From Firmicutes bacterium UBA4881 (GTDB lineage: Bacteria > Bacillota > DTU065), in contig DHDH01000036.1 of the NCBI GenBank assembly GCA_002399235.1, positions 1 to 64,000 on the forward strand: a stretch of DNA of 64,000 nucleotides. Reading direction: 5' to 3'. A program made the position numbers and the translations under genes. Below the pieces are notes generated by a model. That model was not told the DNA's origin, searched no databases, and saw only the letters and a list, made by a program, of their open reading frames with translations. Positions 53,742-62,489 of this stretch are shown in pieces; within the stretch, counting starts at the first letter, position 1; every line of letters begins with the position of its first letter.

Positions 53742-53775
53742 AAGGCCATAGATAAAAATCTATGGCCTTTTTTTG
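53742..53775 (+). terminator. intrinsic terminator
   Basis: AAGGCCATAGAT-aaaa-ATCTATGGCCTT followed by TTTTT. Confidence 0.95.
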
Positions 53776-53923
53776 TTTACAGAGGATTAGTGGCATTATT
53801 AGGTGCAGGATTGATGTTTACAAAAAGCAATTTAAATAAAGAGACGAGCTATTTTTGAAATAGATTTGATTTTCACATAGATTAACCGGTCTCTACTTAT
53901 AGAAAGACAAAGGGGATTGAAAG

Positions 53924-54949
53924 ATGGGTATTAGGGGAGCAATTGATCTAGAGACATTTATTGATCTGCTGCTGAATAACCAAGGGAAGGTAATGGGCTA
54001 CTGCTATAATCGCTTAGGTGATTGGGCTTTAGCTGAAGATGCTGCTCAGGAAGTCTTTCTTAGAGCCTGGCGGTATTGGGGTAGTGTACAAGATAAAGAA
54101 CATGCTAACACTTGGCTTTGGCGTTTAGCTTCTAGAGTTGTCCTAGATATGGCCAGTACGAGGCACAGAACAATACCTAACATAGAAGAAATAGAAGCAG
54201 ATGTTATTGCTGTAGATGAAGACAGATTAGCTATTAGGTTTATGCTAGAAGGTCTTCCAGCGCACTTGAAACAAGTTATTGTTCTTTTTTATATTGATGG
54301 ATATTCCTATGAAGAAATAGCAGCAATTTTACATATACCAGTAAGCACAGTTAGAGGTCGACTGTATGAAGCAAGGAAAAATTTAAAACAGACACTCTCT
54401 CGCCAAAGAGGCTCAGAAGAGAAAGTTATTTATGAATTGCTGGCACACTTGTGGCAACTTACAGATGATACAGATGCTAAGCTAGAAAACTGGCAACTAA
54501 ATCAAAAAAGGATGTTATTTTCTAGGGGAACCGGAAGTTTTGGTAATGCCTTATCGATTAAGAAAGACTGGTCTGATTATGATTTTACAGCTGAATTTCA
54601 GGTGCAATCTGTGGGAACTAACGCTTCTGCTTTGCGGTTTTTTTGGCGTAATGAAAAAATATGGCAAGGTTATGGCTTGAGTTTATGTGTAGATCGGTCA
54701 TTTATCCATCGATTTGAAGGTGATTGGCGCAGAACGTTTTTCCTTGGTGAGGCAAGGGAAACATTTGAGTTACAAAAGAAACACAAAATCAATATGCGAA
54801 TTGTCGGTAATCGCTTTAGAGTTTATTTCGATGGCAATTTAATCCTTGATGTTAAAGATCCTGAACAAATTTATAAAAAGGGGGGTGTTGGCATTAGAAC
54901 TGATGATCTTAGTGTAGTAATTGAAAATGTTAAGGTGACTCTTCTTTAA
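53924..54949 (+). CDS. ECF sigma factor fused to a C-terminal sugar-binding-like (LamG/DUF1080-type) domain
   Basis: The product has 341 residues. Region sigma-2 (about 10-80) contains DWALAEDAAQEVFLRAWRYW; region sigma-4 (about 100-160) contains LPAHLKQVIVLFYIDGYSYE and STVRGRLYEARKNLKQTL. After a short linker, residues about 175-341 form a beta-sandwich with GYGLSLCVDRSFIHRFEGDW, RFRVYFDGNLILDV and a final IENVKV strand, as in concanavalin-like LamG/DUF1080 domains. No membrane segment separates the parts, so the domain is cytosolic. No anti-sigma gene is nearby. The C-terminal domain probably replaces it as ligand-controlled switch (inference). First gene of a five-gene operon; next start is 24 nt downstream. 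Confidence 0.88.
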   Translation: MGIRGAIDLETFIDLLLNNQGKVMGYCYNRLGDWALAEDAAQEVFLRAWRYWGSVQDKEHANTWLWRLASRVVLDMASTRHRTIPNIEEIEADVIAVDEDRLAIRFMLEGLPAHLKQVIVLFYIDGYSYEEIAAILHIPVSTVRGRLYEARKNLKQTLSRQRGSEEKVIYELLAHLWQLTDDTDAKLENWQLNQKRMLFSRGTGSFGNALSIKKDWSDYDFTAEFQVQSVGTNASALRFFWRNEKIWQGYGLSLCVDRSFIHRFEGDWRRTFFLGEARETFELQKKHKINMRIVGNRFRVYFDGNLILDVKDPEQIYKKGGVGIRTDDLSVVIENVKVTLL

Positions 54950-54972
54950 TAAAAAAACTGGGGGGAGAGTTC

Positions 54973-56262
54973 ATGCGTAAGTGGGTATTTCTATTAATTC
55001 TTAGCTTAATGTTAACTAATCTGGCGCAAGCAGAAACAGTGAAAGTTTGGCTTGTTTGGATTCAAGAGATTGTTAATGTCTTTCAGTCAGTAACAGAGAA
55101 AGATTTTACTGCCAAAACTGGGATCAAGGTTGAGTTTACTACCATGCCAGGTGATAGTTATGAACAAAAATATCTTTTAGCGGCGGCTTCTGGCAGTGTA
55201 CCAGATATTGGCATCATGGGTTCTTTAGGTCCAGCTGACTTAGGGGTCAGGGGTGCCATGCTAGAACTCCGAGAAGCTTTTGGGAAAGAAGCAGATATCG
55301 TTGCTCAAAATTGTTTCCCAGGACTATTACGTTCACTAGAATTTCGCTCTGCGTTGTTTGGCTATCCAATCCAGTTTAATATCTACCCTATGTATTATAG
55401 ACAAGACATAATAAACGAAATGGGACTTAAGGTTCCAGACACCTGGGATGAACTAAAACAGATATTACCCAAATTACAATCGAAAGGGCGTAATTTTGCT
55501 TTTGCCTTTGGCTTAGCTGGCGCTCCATATGCCGATTTATCTATGTTTCTTTGGCAAAACGGTGCAGATTGGTATACCCTCGATAGAAAAAAGTCAGGTT
55601 TGGATACACCTGAAGCTTTAAGGGGTTTAAAAGAGTTTGTCAGTTTTTTTAAGAAACAGAATGTACCTAAAGATGCTCAGCGCAACATGGGATTTAAATC
55701 AGGTGAACTTCCTCTAATGACAGGCTCATCCTTTGACTATCCCACTTTTCTAACAACAATGCCTGAATTAAAAGGCAAATGGTCTGTGGCTCTAGCACCA
55801 GGGACTAAAATGGCAGATGGAACAGTTAACCATGCTGCTTATATTGGGGGAAATACCCTGGGTATTTTCAAAGATAGTAAGAATAAGAAAGCAACATGGG
55901 AGTTTGTAAAGTGGTTTTTAAGTCCTGAAGTCCAGAAACAAATCGCTAGTGAAATATCGCAAAAACTACCTCAATTTATCTTTTTCTCTGCAGTTGAGGA
56001 TGCACTAAAGAATACACCAATGGACTCTAGTGCCAGAGAGGTCTTTTTAAGACAAGCGAAGGTGAGTGTAGCACCACCTTATGCCCTGTCTCCAGAGACT
56101 GTCACCCATCGCTACCTGGACTTTTTGGTGTACCAGACTGTAGCTGAAGGTATTGATTCAGAAAAGGCATTGAAACAAGCTGCCTCTGAAATGAATAACG
56201 AACTAGGACGAAAGGAAAAAGAGTTTGCTAGATTTTTGCAACAATTTGAGGTTAAAAAATGA
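54973..56262 (+). CDS. extracellular solute-binding protein, family 1 (sugar ABC type)
   Basis: The product has 429 residues: a signal peptide (about 1-20, ALAQAE), no lipobox, then a periplasmic-binding fold: VKVWLVWIQEIV, YEQKYLLAAASGSVPDI, MYYRQDIINEMG, VPDTWDEL, NGADWY and NHAAYIGGNTLGIFKDSKN. This matches family 1 binding proteins for oligosaccharides. No permease or ATPase gene lies in the operon. Without a lipid anchor in a diderm, it may be free in the periplasm, or serve as a sensor with a shared permease. SD GGGGGGAGAG. The stop overlaps the next start by 4 nt. Confidence 0.9.
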   Translation: MRKWVFLLILSLMLTNLAQAETVKVWLVWIQEIVNVFQSVTEKDFTAKTGIKVEFTTMPGDSYEQKYLLAAASGSVPDIGIMGSLGPADLGVRGAMLELREAFGKEADIVAQNCFPGLLRSLEFRSALFGYPIQFNIYPMYYRQDIINEMGLKVPDTWDELKQILPKLQSKGRNFAFAFGLAGAPYADLSMFLWQNGADWYTLDRKKSGLDTPEALRGLKEFVSFFKKQNVPKDAQRNMGFKSGELPLMTGSSFDYPTFLTTMPELKGKWSVALAPGTKMADGTVNHAAYIGGNTLGIFKDSKNKKATWEFVKWFLSPEVQKQIASEISQKLPQFIFFSAVEDALKNTPMDSSAREVFLRQAKVSVAPPYALSPETVTHRYLDFLVYQTVAEGIDSEKALKQAASEMNNELGRKEKEFARFLQQFEVKK

Positions 56263-57263
56263 AACAGCTACGAATTATTCTTTTAATTGCTCTAGTGTTT
56301 ATAAGTGGGGGGAAGATAATGGCTAAAGAACCTGTTCTAGCATTTACAGTTGATCTTTTAGCAGGTACTGATGTTTATTTTCGTACAGCCGATTGGCAAG
56401 CTTACCCAGAAGAGATTGTGCCGATACTAGCGAGAAATTACCATGCTAATACGCTTTATGTGATCTATGCGGGTCAGTTACCAGAGAAACAAACTATTGA
56501 AGCTTTTAAAAGGTGGCAAGATGCTGCATTAAAGGATGGAGTAGAGATAATACCCGTACTTTCCATGGTGAATAGTTTTTTAGGCTTAACAAGACCAGAA
56601 TTGATCAGTGGAACTATTGATAAAGCTGGGATTGGGCCAATGGTAGATATAAAGAACCCTGAAGTCTTAGCTTATTACCATAACTTAGCTCAAGCGATAG
56701 ATAATGAACTTAAGCCTAAAGTATTTGGTGTCATGGAGTTTAATGACTATTCTATTGCTATGGCCTCAGATAGTTATAAACGCTATAAGTCAGATGAACT
56801 AAAGCATTGGTGGCAAAATATTAGTGAAGCTGTATCAGGAAAACCAGCCCTAACCTTTATGCAACCTTATGGAGTTAAGCTAAAGTGGCTTCAAGGTATA
56901 GAAAGAGTTAGTGTTGATACCTATACTTTTTTGTGGCAAGAAGAGTGGTCTGAATTACGAGCTTATATCAGAGATTGTGTGCAATATTATCCTGAGGTCG
57001 ATGCTGATTTAGTCATTCTAGATGATTTTGGTGGCAAAATCATTGGCGCTAGGCAAAAGACTGCTTACAAGATCATGATTGAAGAGGGCGTTACTGGTCT
57101 CAATTTAGATTTAATTATTACAGCTGCAGTTGCTAGAGATCAAAAAGGTGAGGATTTTTGGTTAGATCTCTTAACAGATGGTAGTTATGATGGTTTTTAC
57201 GCAGAAGGAATGGTAGCTGTAAAGGAGATCTATAAAGAGTTTCGTTTTAAGGGATGTGATTAG
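56259..57263 (+). CDS. secreted protein of unknown family, paralogue of the next gene
   Basis: The product has 334 residues: a signal peptide (about 1-22), then a mature region beginning LAFTVDLLAGTDVYF. Strand-like segments alternate with helices in a TIM-barrel-like order: NTLYVIYAG, EIIPVLSM, FGVMEFNDYS, LTFMQPYGV, DADLVILDDFGG and GLNLDLII. Conserved acidic residues at strand ends (Glu in MEFN, Asp-Asp in LDDFGG) are what a glycoside hydrolase barrel would show, but I do not recognise the family. The next gene encodes a clear paralogue. Translationally coupled to the binding protein. Role: likely binding or hydrolysis of the glycan sensed by the operon's sigma factor (inference). Confidence 0.7.
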   Translation: MKQLRIILLIALVFISGGKIMAKEPVLAFTVDLLAGTDVYFRTADWQAYPEEIVPILARNYHANTLYVIYAGQLPEKQTIEAFKRWQDAALKDGVEIIPVLSMVNSFLGLTRPELISGTIDKAGIGPMVDIKNPEVLAYYHNLAQAIDNELKPKVFGVMEFNDYSIAMASDSYKRYKSDELKHWWQNISEAVSGKPALTFMQPYGVKLKWLQGIERVSVDTYTFLWQEEWSELRAYIRDCVQYYPEVDADLVILDDFGGKIIGARQKTAYKIMIEEGVTGLNLDLIITAAVARDQKGEDFWLDLLTDGSYDGFYAEGMVAVKEIYKEFRFKGCD

Positions 57264-57264
57264 A

Positions 57265-58245
57265 ATGAAACGCTTATCTATCTTACTGCTTATTTTGTTC
57301 TGTCTAGGAAGTGGTTCAGTGGCAGAAGATTTCCGTCTAGCTTTTACTGTTGATTTAATGGTAGGGCATCATGCTTGGTTTGATAGCCCATTTCTAGTTC
57401 ATGAACCAGAGCAAGTAGTAAAGACCTTAAAAGATCTTACTGGGTTTAATACCCTATATGTATTTTATGGAGGGCAGGTAGCTCCAGAAAAAGCAATCGA
57501 AATATTTGATAAGTGGTTTAGTGCTGGGGAAAAGTTCGCTGTTGAGATAATTCCTGTTTTATCTCTAATAAATAACTATCTAGCTAGGGAAAAGCCTGAG
57601 CTTATTTATCCAAATTCAGGTCCTGTACCTAAGGTCGATCTAAGACTTGATGAGGTAAAAAAAGTATATGCCCAAATAGTTCGCGAGATAGATAGTCGCT
57701 ACGCACCTAATTATTTTGGTATCTTTGAGTTTAACGAATTCTCCGCAGCTTCTATGACTGAACAATATCCAAGAATTAAGACAACCGAAGCCTTAGAGTG
57801 GATTGAAGTTTTAGGTAGTAGTACTAAGGCTAAAAAAGCTGTAACCTTCATGCAGCCATGGGCAGTTAGCTTAAGGTGGGTTAAAGAATTTAACTTAGCT
57901 AGTCTAGATACGTATGGCTTTATACGGGATGAAACTTGGGATGAGTTAGCAAGCTATACTAAAAAAGCAGTAAATGTTTTTAAGGAAGTAGATGGCGACT
58001 TAATAATACTCGATGATTACGGAGGCGAGTTGCCAGCAATCAGACAAAGGAAAGCAGCTGAGATCCTAAGGCAAAGTGGTGCAACTGGGTTTAACATGGA
58101 TTTTATTATTATCTCTCATGTGCTTTGGTATAAAAGAAACGAAGACTTCTGGACCGATCTACTGAGCGATGGCTCTTACGATGGAGTGTTTCGTGAGTCG
58201 TTTAACGAGGTTTGTCAAATATACCGAGAAAGTGGTGAGAAATAG
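57265..58245 (+). CDS. secreted protein of unknown family, paralogue of the previous gene
   Basis: The product has 326 residues from the ATG at 57265, one nt after the previous stop; a GTG at 57256 overlaps the SD-like AAGGGATG. A signal peptide (about 1-21) precedes LAFTVDLMVGHHAWF. Shared with the upstream gene are NTLYVFYGGQ, EIIPVLSLINNYL, FGIFEFNEFS, TFMQPWAV, DLIILDDYGG, FNMDFII and LLSDGSYDG. So the two arose by tandem duplication and conserve the possible acidic catalytic residues. No family recognised. The next gene begins one nt after its stop. Confidence 0.7.
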   Translation: MKRLSILLLILFCLGSGSVAEDFRLAFTVDLMVGHHAWFDSPFLVHEPEQVVKTLKDLTGFNTLYVFYGGQVAPEKAIEIFDKWFSAGEKFAVEIIPVLSLINNYLAREKPELIYPNSGPVPKVDLRLDEVKKVYAQIVREIDSRYAPNYFGIFEFNEFSAASMTEQYPRIKTTEALEWIEVLGSSTKAKKAVTFMQPWAVSLRWVKEFNLASLDTYGFIRDETWDELASYTKKAVNVFKEVDGDLIILDDYGGELPAIRQRKAAEILRQSGATGFNMDFIIISHVLWYKRNEDFWTDLLSDGSYDGVFRESFNEVCQIYRESGEK

Positions 58246-58246
58246 T

Positions 58247-58819
58247 ATGAAAAGGCTCTTGGTGCTTTTGCTGATGGTGGTATTAGGTGTTTCTGTTTCG
58301 GCAAAGGTCCTTTTTCAAGATACTTTTGATGAAGAGACGGATGATTGGAAGTTAGGTATGACCCTTGAGGTCTACGAGGGGTGTCTTAATAATGACACTT
58401 TAGGACTTTCTCTTGATGCGGAACTTTTAGGCGAAGAATTTGAGAACTGTGTAATTGCGGGCACTTTCCAAATAAATGAATGGGGTAAAAATGGAGCTTT
58501 AAGAATACTATTTCGTTACAATAGTTTATTTGAGAGTTATTGGCTTAGCTTTTGGCCTACAGGAATAGGTATACACCGTTTTACTGGCACCTGGGAGTCG
58601 GGTACTTTATTAGGATCTAACGATAGCCCTGCGTTTGGGGCTTTAGGCACACATACCTTTAAAATTGAATTAAATGACTTTACCTTTAAAGTATTTGTCG
58701 ATGGCAAAGAAGTGCTTAAAGTATCAGATTCAGAAAAAGAGTTTCCTGTTGGTGGGTTATTATTGAGGTTTGACGATGTCGCACTTAGCTTTGATGAGAT
58801 TAGTGTAGATAGTCTCTAG
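58247..58819 (+). CDS. secreted LamG/DUF1080-like domain protein
   Basis: The start is the ATG at 58247 (GTGGTGAG upstream); a longer frame from 58169 overlaps the previous gene and has no signal peptide. The 190-residue product has a signal peptide (about 1-20), then one beta-sandwich domain. Its segment SYWLSFWPTGIGIHRFTGTW followed by LLG, and the later FKVFVDGKEVLKVSD, align with GYGLSLCVDRSFIHRFEGDW and FRVYFDGNLILDVKD of the sigma factor at 53924. The same domain is thus used in the cytosol and outside. Ends the operon; a strong terminator follows. Confidence 0.8.
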   Translation: MKRLLVLLLMVVLGVSVSAKVLFQDTFDEETDDWKLGMTLEVYEGCLNNDTLGLSLDAELLGEEFENCVIAGTFQINEWGKNGALRILFRYNSLFESYWLSFWPTGIGIHRFTGTWESGTLLGSNDSPAFGALGTHTFKIELNDFTFKVFVDGKEVLKVSDSEKEFPVGGLLLRFDDVALSFDEISVDSL

Positions 58820-58823
58820 GCTA

Positions 58824-58858
58824 AGAAAAAGAAGGCCCTACGTGCCTTCTTTTTCTGT
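58824..58858 (+). terminator. terminator of the sigma-factor operon
   Basis: AGAAAAAGAAGGC-loop-GCCTTCTTTTTCT; the 3' arm itself provides the T-run. Confidence 0.92.
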
Positions 58859-59068
58859 AGGAGAACTGGTTCAAAGGATATATGGCTTTCTAAGCAATTA
58901 AGTGAGCTAGAGTAGTTTAATTTAGAGTTAAACTAAAATACTCGCCTAGCTGTAGTTTGCTATTTAAATCTAGTAGAATAAAATTACTTTTAGTAAGTGA
59001 TATCTAAAGGAAATAACACTTCTTGCGAGTAAATAAACAAGAGATGTTCGAGAAAGGGGACAATATCT

Positions 59069-60127
59069 GTGGCTAATAAGTTAAAGGTTGGAATTATTGG
59101 TGTAGGTGGGATCGCTAAAGGCGCCCATATTCCTGGTTATTTACGTCTAAATGATAAAGTAGAGATTGTCGCACTTTGCGATATTATCGAAGAAAGAGCT
59201 AAGAAGAAGGCTAACGAATTAGGTGTAACCAAGGTCTTTACAGACTACAACGAAATGTTAGAGATGAAAGAGATTGATATTATCAGTGTCTGCACCCCTA
59301 ACTATGCTCATGCTCCAGCTACTATTGCCGCATTAAATGCTGGGAAGAATGTTATCTGTGAGAAGCCAATGGCTAAAAACGCTAAAGAAGCCGAAGAGAT
59401 GGTTAAAGCTTATAAAAAGAGTGGCAAAATTCTTACAGTAGGTTATCAATGGCGTTTTGATCCAGATATACAAGCCCTAAAGAGCCATATTGATGCCGGT
59501 GAATTTGGCGATATCTATTTTGCTAAAGCCATTGCTACCCGTAGAAGAGGTATTCCTGCTTGGGGCGATTTCCTTAACATGGAAAAACAAGGTGGAGGTC
59601 CTCTTGTTGATATTGGTACCCATGCTCTTGATTTAACCCTATATCTCATGGGTCATCCAGAACCTGATACAGTACTTGGTTCTAGCTATACTAAATTAGC
59701 AGATAAAGGTTGTTTAAATAACTTCCGTGACTATGATCCCAAAGATTATCAAGTAGAAGATGCTGCTTTTGGTTTTGTTAAGATGAAAAATGGCGCTACC
59801 TTGTCTGTAGAAACTTCTTGGGCCATGAATCTAATGGATGATGAGATCTTTGGTACAGAAGTTTATGGATCTGGTGCAGGTGCTCGCTTCCACTGGGGTA
59901 AACCTTTAACCATTGTGAACGAATCTCATGACAGAATTAATATGAATCAAATTATACGTAGAGATAAAATCGGTAATAACTATAATGCTGAAATTGAGCA
60001 TTTTGTTAATTGTGTTATTGAAGGCAAAGAGCCTTTGGTAAAACCAGAAGAAGCTCTTAGAGTAGTTAAGATCCAAGATGCTATCTACAATTCACAAAAG
60101 ACAGGTGCAGCTGTTAAAATCAAATAA
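59069..60127 (+). CDS. Gfo/Idh/MocA-family oxidoreductase
   Basis: The product has 352 residues (GTG start, AAAGGGG upstream). The Rossmann motif is GIIGVGGIAKGAHIPG, the family signature is VICEKPMAKN with catalytic Lys, and GPLVDIGTHALDLTLYLMG carries the conserved Asp-x-x-x-His. These enzymes oxidise or reduce sugars and inositols with NAD(P). Followed 17 nt later by an Fe-S aldo/keto reductase, so the two probably form one sugar-oxidation pair. Confidence 0.92.
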   Translation: MANKLKVGIIGVGGIAKGAHIPGYLRLNDKVEIVALCDIIEERAKKKANELGVTKVFTDYNEMLEMKEIDIISVCTPNYAHAPATIAALNAGKNVICEKPMAKNAKEAEEMVKAYKKSGKILTVGYQWRFDPDIQALKSHIDAGEFGDIYFAKAIATRRRGIPAWGDFLNMEKQGGGPLVDIGTHALDLTLYLMGHPEPDTVLGSSYTKLADKGCLNNFRDYDPKDYQVEDAAFGFVKMKNGATLSVETSWAMNLMDDEIFGTEVYGSGAGARFHWGKPLTIVNESHDRINMNQIIRRDKIGNNYNAEIEHFVNCVIEGKEPLVKPEEALRVVKIQDAIYNSQKTGAAVKIK

Positions 60128-60144
60128 TTCTGGGGTGGTAAATA

Positions 60145-61233
60145 GTGCAATATAGAGAGTTTGGCAAAACAGGTGTTAAGGTATCACGGTTAGGATTTGG
60201 AGCTATGCGGCTACCAACTAGTGATCCAGACCAAGCTGTTGAGCTATTAAGAGAAGGTATTAAAAGAGGAATAAACTATCTTGACACAGCCCTTTACTAT
60301 CTTGATGGCCAGAGTGAAGTCTTTGTTGGGAGAGCCATTAAAGGTCAAAGAGATAAAGTTATAGTGTCAACCAAAAATCCTATCGAAGATGCCTCAGGAG
60401 CTAATTGGCGTAAGCGCCTGGAAACCTCTCTTTCCAAGCTCGACACAGATTATATAGATTTTTACCATATGTGGGCAATCAACTGGGATAAATATACCCA
60501 GATGATCGATGTACCCGGTGGTCCCATGGAAGAAGCTAGAAAAGCTAAAGAAGAAGGTTTAATTCGCCATATCTCATTTTCGTTTCATGATACACCAGAA
60601 AACCTTATTATGCTTATTGATACCGGTAATTTCGAAACTATGTTAGTACAATATAATCTCCTCGATCGCAGTAATGAAGAGGGTATTAATTATGCAAAAG
60701 AAAAGGGTCTTGGTGTAGCAGTTATGGGTCCAGTTGGCGGTGGTAGATTAGGAGCACCTTCCGAAGAGATTCGTCGCTTGATTCCAACTGGTACTAAAAG
60801 TAGTGCGGAGATGGCACTAAGGTTTGTCTTATCTAATCCTTCTGTCGATGTAGCTCTTTCTGGTATGAGTAACCTAGAGATGCTAGAAGAGAATATACGT
60901 ATTGCTTCTTTAGAAGAACCCTTGAGTACGCGGGAAAAGAATATGCTTGCCGATATATTAGAAGAAAAGAAACGCTTAGCCGAGCTCTACTGCACTGGCT
61001 GTGGTTATTGTATGCCCTGCCCCAATGGTGTAGATATCCCTGTGAATTTTACCTATATGAATTACGATCGAGTCTATGGTTTAATTGATGCAGCTAAGAA
61101 TGGATATAAAGGTCTAAAGGAAAAAGGTAAAGCTGCTGAGAGCTGTGCCCAGTGTTATCAATGTGAGTCTAAGTGTCCCCAGAAAATTGAGATTGTAAAA
61201 CAGCTAGAAGAAACAGCCAAGAAACTAGCTTAG
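60145..61233 (+). CDS. aldo/keto reductase with C-terminal 4Fe-4S cluster motifs
   Basis: The product has 362 residues (GTG start, GGGGTGG upstream). The AKR barrel (about 1-270) has FGAMRLP, NYLDTALYYLDGQSE with catalytic Asp and Tyr, VSTKNP and the His-containing DFYHMW. A C-terminal extension (about 280-362) contains CTGCGYCMPCP and CAQCYQCESKCP, suitable for two iron-sulfur clusters. This subgroup is common in anaerobes and may pass electrons from sugar or alcohol oxidation. Operon with the upstream Gfo/Idh gene. Confidence 0.9.
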   Translation: MQYREFGKTGVKVSRLGFGAMRLPTSDPDQAVELLREGIKRGINYLDTALYYLDGQSEVFVGRAIKGQRDKVIVSTKNPIEDASGANWRKRLETSLSKLDTDYIDFYHMWAINWDKYTQMIDVPGGPMEEARKAKEEGLIRHISFSFHDTPENLIMLIDTGNFETMLVQYNLLDRSNEEGINYAKEKGLGVAVMGPVGGGRLGAPSEEIRRLIPTGTKSSAEMALRFVLSNPSVDVALSGMSNLEMLEENIRIASLEEPLSTREKNMLADILEEKKRLAELYCTGCGYCMPCPNGVDIPVNFTYMNYDRVYGLIDAAKNGYKGLKEKGKAAESCAQCYQCESKCPQKIEIVKQLEETAKKLA

Positions 61234-61259
61234 CGAAGCGTGAATATTTAAGTTAACGA

Positions 61260-61302
61260 AAAAGGCCCTGTATATCGAAAAGATATACAAGGCCTTTTTA
61301 TA
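61260..61302. terminator. bidirectional terminator
   Basis: AAAGGCC-x-TGTATATC-loop-GATATACA-x-GGCCTTT followed by TTATAT, between converging genes. Confidence 0.9.
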
Positions 61303-61314
61303 TTGCAATAAAGT

Positions 61315-62466
61315 TTAAATATAGTCAAAACCAATGGGCCAAGGTAAAGGTAATGGTGCCACTTCGAGAAAAAGGCTTTTCATTTTAGAAGGAATATTTT
61401 TAGGTAACAGCCCACTAAAAAGCAGCTCACTCATATTTTTTCGATCGAGCTTAAGCTCTTCATCTAGATAATGTAGTACCTGCATATCGCCTTCATCAAA
61501 ACCTTGTAACTCGTTGGTACCATAGTGCTCTTGGAGATATTTGCTGATCTTTTCTATAAAAGATGCAAAGCGGATAATCCGATAAGTTCCTGAAAGTTCT
61601 TCAGTACGATTTACCTTAGCATCAAACTTGGGCATTAGGTTATGCAAAGCTTTTTCCCAGCTAGGTAGAGGCCAAGTAACTTCACGAGTCTCCGGTAAGT
61701 TACTAATATAACTAGCTATTTCTAAAAGGACGGTCCTGTCACCAGCCCATTCATAGAATAGAACACCGCCGTTAGGAGCGTTGAGTGCTTGTATATAAGC
61801 TAAAGGAGCATTACCAATTTTTGCTAGATAAACTGTTGATTGGTGTTGGATACAACGGGGTAGAGGAGCAGCTTCAACTAATGCTTTAAAGTTATTTAGC
61901 TCCCTATGCGAGTGCATTGGTTCTCTACTCCAAAGCTCAGCTAGATACTCCACAGGTGGATTAACAACAATCTCAAACCTTGGTAAAGAACTGTTTTTAG
62001 AGATATTATACCAAGTTACTTCACCTGCTTTGAAACATTGAGCTCTTTGATAAAGTCCTCGACCACCAGAGACAAGCAGTAGATCAACTCCTTCTGCTTC
62101 AAGGTGATCTAAAACTGCATCCATTAGCTTAGTTGCTAAGCCTTGTCTACGGTAGTTGGGATCTGTGCAGACAGAGCCTAGCGATCCTACTCTAATTGGC
62201 TGGCCAAAATAGGAGAAATCATTAATCCAAAGCCCCATATGGCTAACAGGCTTACCATTATCAACCATAACTAATAGGTTATTAAGGTTTTCTTCGCTGA
62301 TAAAGAGAGGAAAACTGATATGCATATCAGCTTCTCTACCTGAACTAGTTCTAAAGACATAGTTAATTAAATCAGTTAGTTGTTGTAATTCTTCTTTTTT
62401 TACTGCGCGTGGTCCTTCCAAAAAACAGCACCCCCCTATTGCTTTGTTCTTAATTTCTCCAAGCAT
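61315..62466 (-). CDS. GNAT-family N-acetyltransferase with C-terminal extension
   Basis: The product has 383 residues. The N-terminal GNAT domain (about 20-155) has the acetyl-CoA loop DPNYRRQGLATKLMDAVL preceded by VGSLGSVCT. The remaining 220 residues are like the C-terminal half of other long GNAT proteins and lack clear motifs, with a hydrophobic patch (PLAYIQALNAP). Start: ATG at 62466 with AAGGA 9 nt upstream, or TTG at 62421 after AGGGGGG. Acceptor unknown. It follows the FtsX-type permease gene by 23 nt. Confidence 0.8.
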   Translation of the reverse strand: MLGEIKNKAIGGCCFLEGPRAVKKEELQQLTDLINYVFRTSSGREADMHISFPLFISEENLNNLLVMVDNGKPVSHMGLWINDFSYFGQPIRVGSLGSVCTDPNYRRQGLATKLMDAVLDHLEAEGVDLLLVSGGRGLYQRAQCFKAGEVTWYNISKNSSLPRFEIVVNPPVEYLAELWSREPMHSHRELNNFKALVEAAPLPRCIQHQSTVYLAKIGNAPLAYIQALNAPNGGVLFYEWAGDRTVLLEIASYISNLPETREVTWPLPSWEKALHNLMPKFDAKVNRTEELSGTYRIIRFASFIEKISKYLQEHYGTNELQGFDEGDMQVLHYLDEELKLDRKNMSELLFSGLLPKNIPSKMKSLFLEVAPLPLPWPIGFDYI

Positions 62467-62489
62467 TATGGCAATCCTTTTCCAAAAGG

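Noticed and set aside
53830..53923. ECF-type autoregulated promoter before the sigma-factor gene
   Set aside because: A GAGAC/GTCTC inverted repeat and AACCGG are present, but no convincing -35/-10 pair could be matched without other targets to compare.
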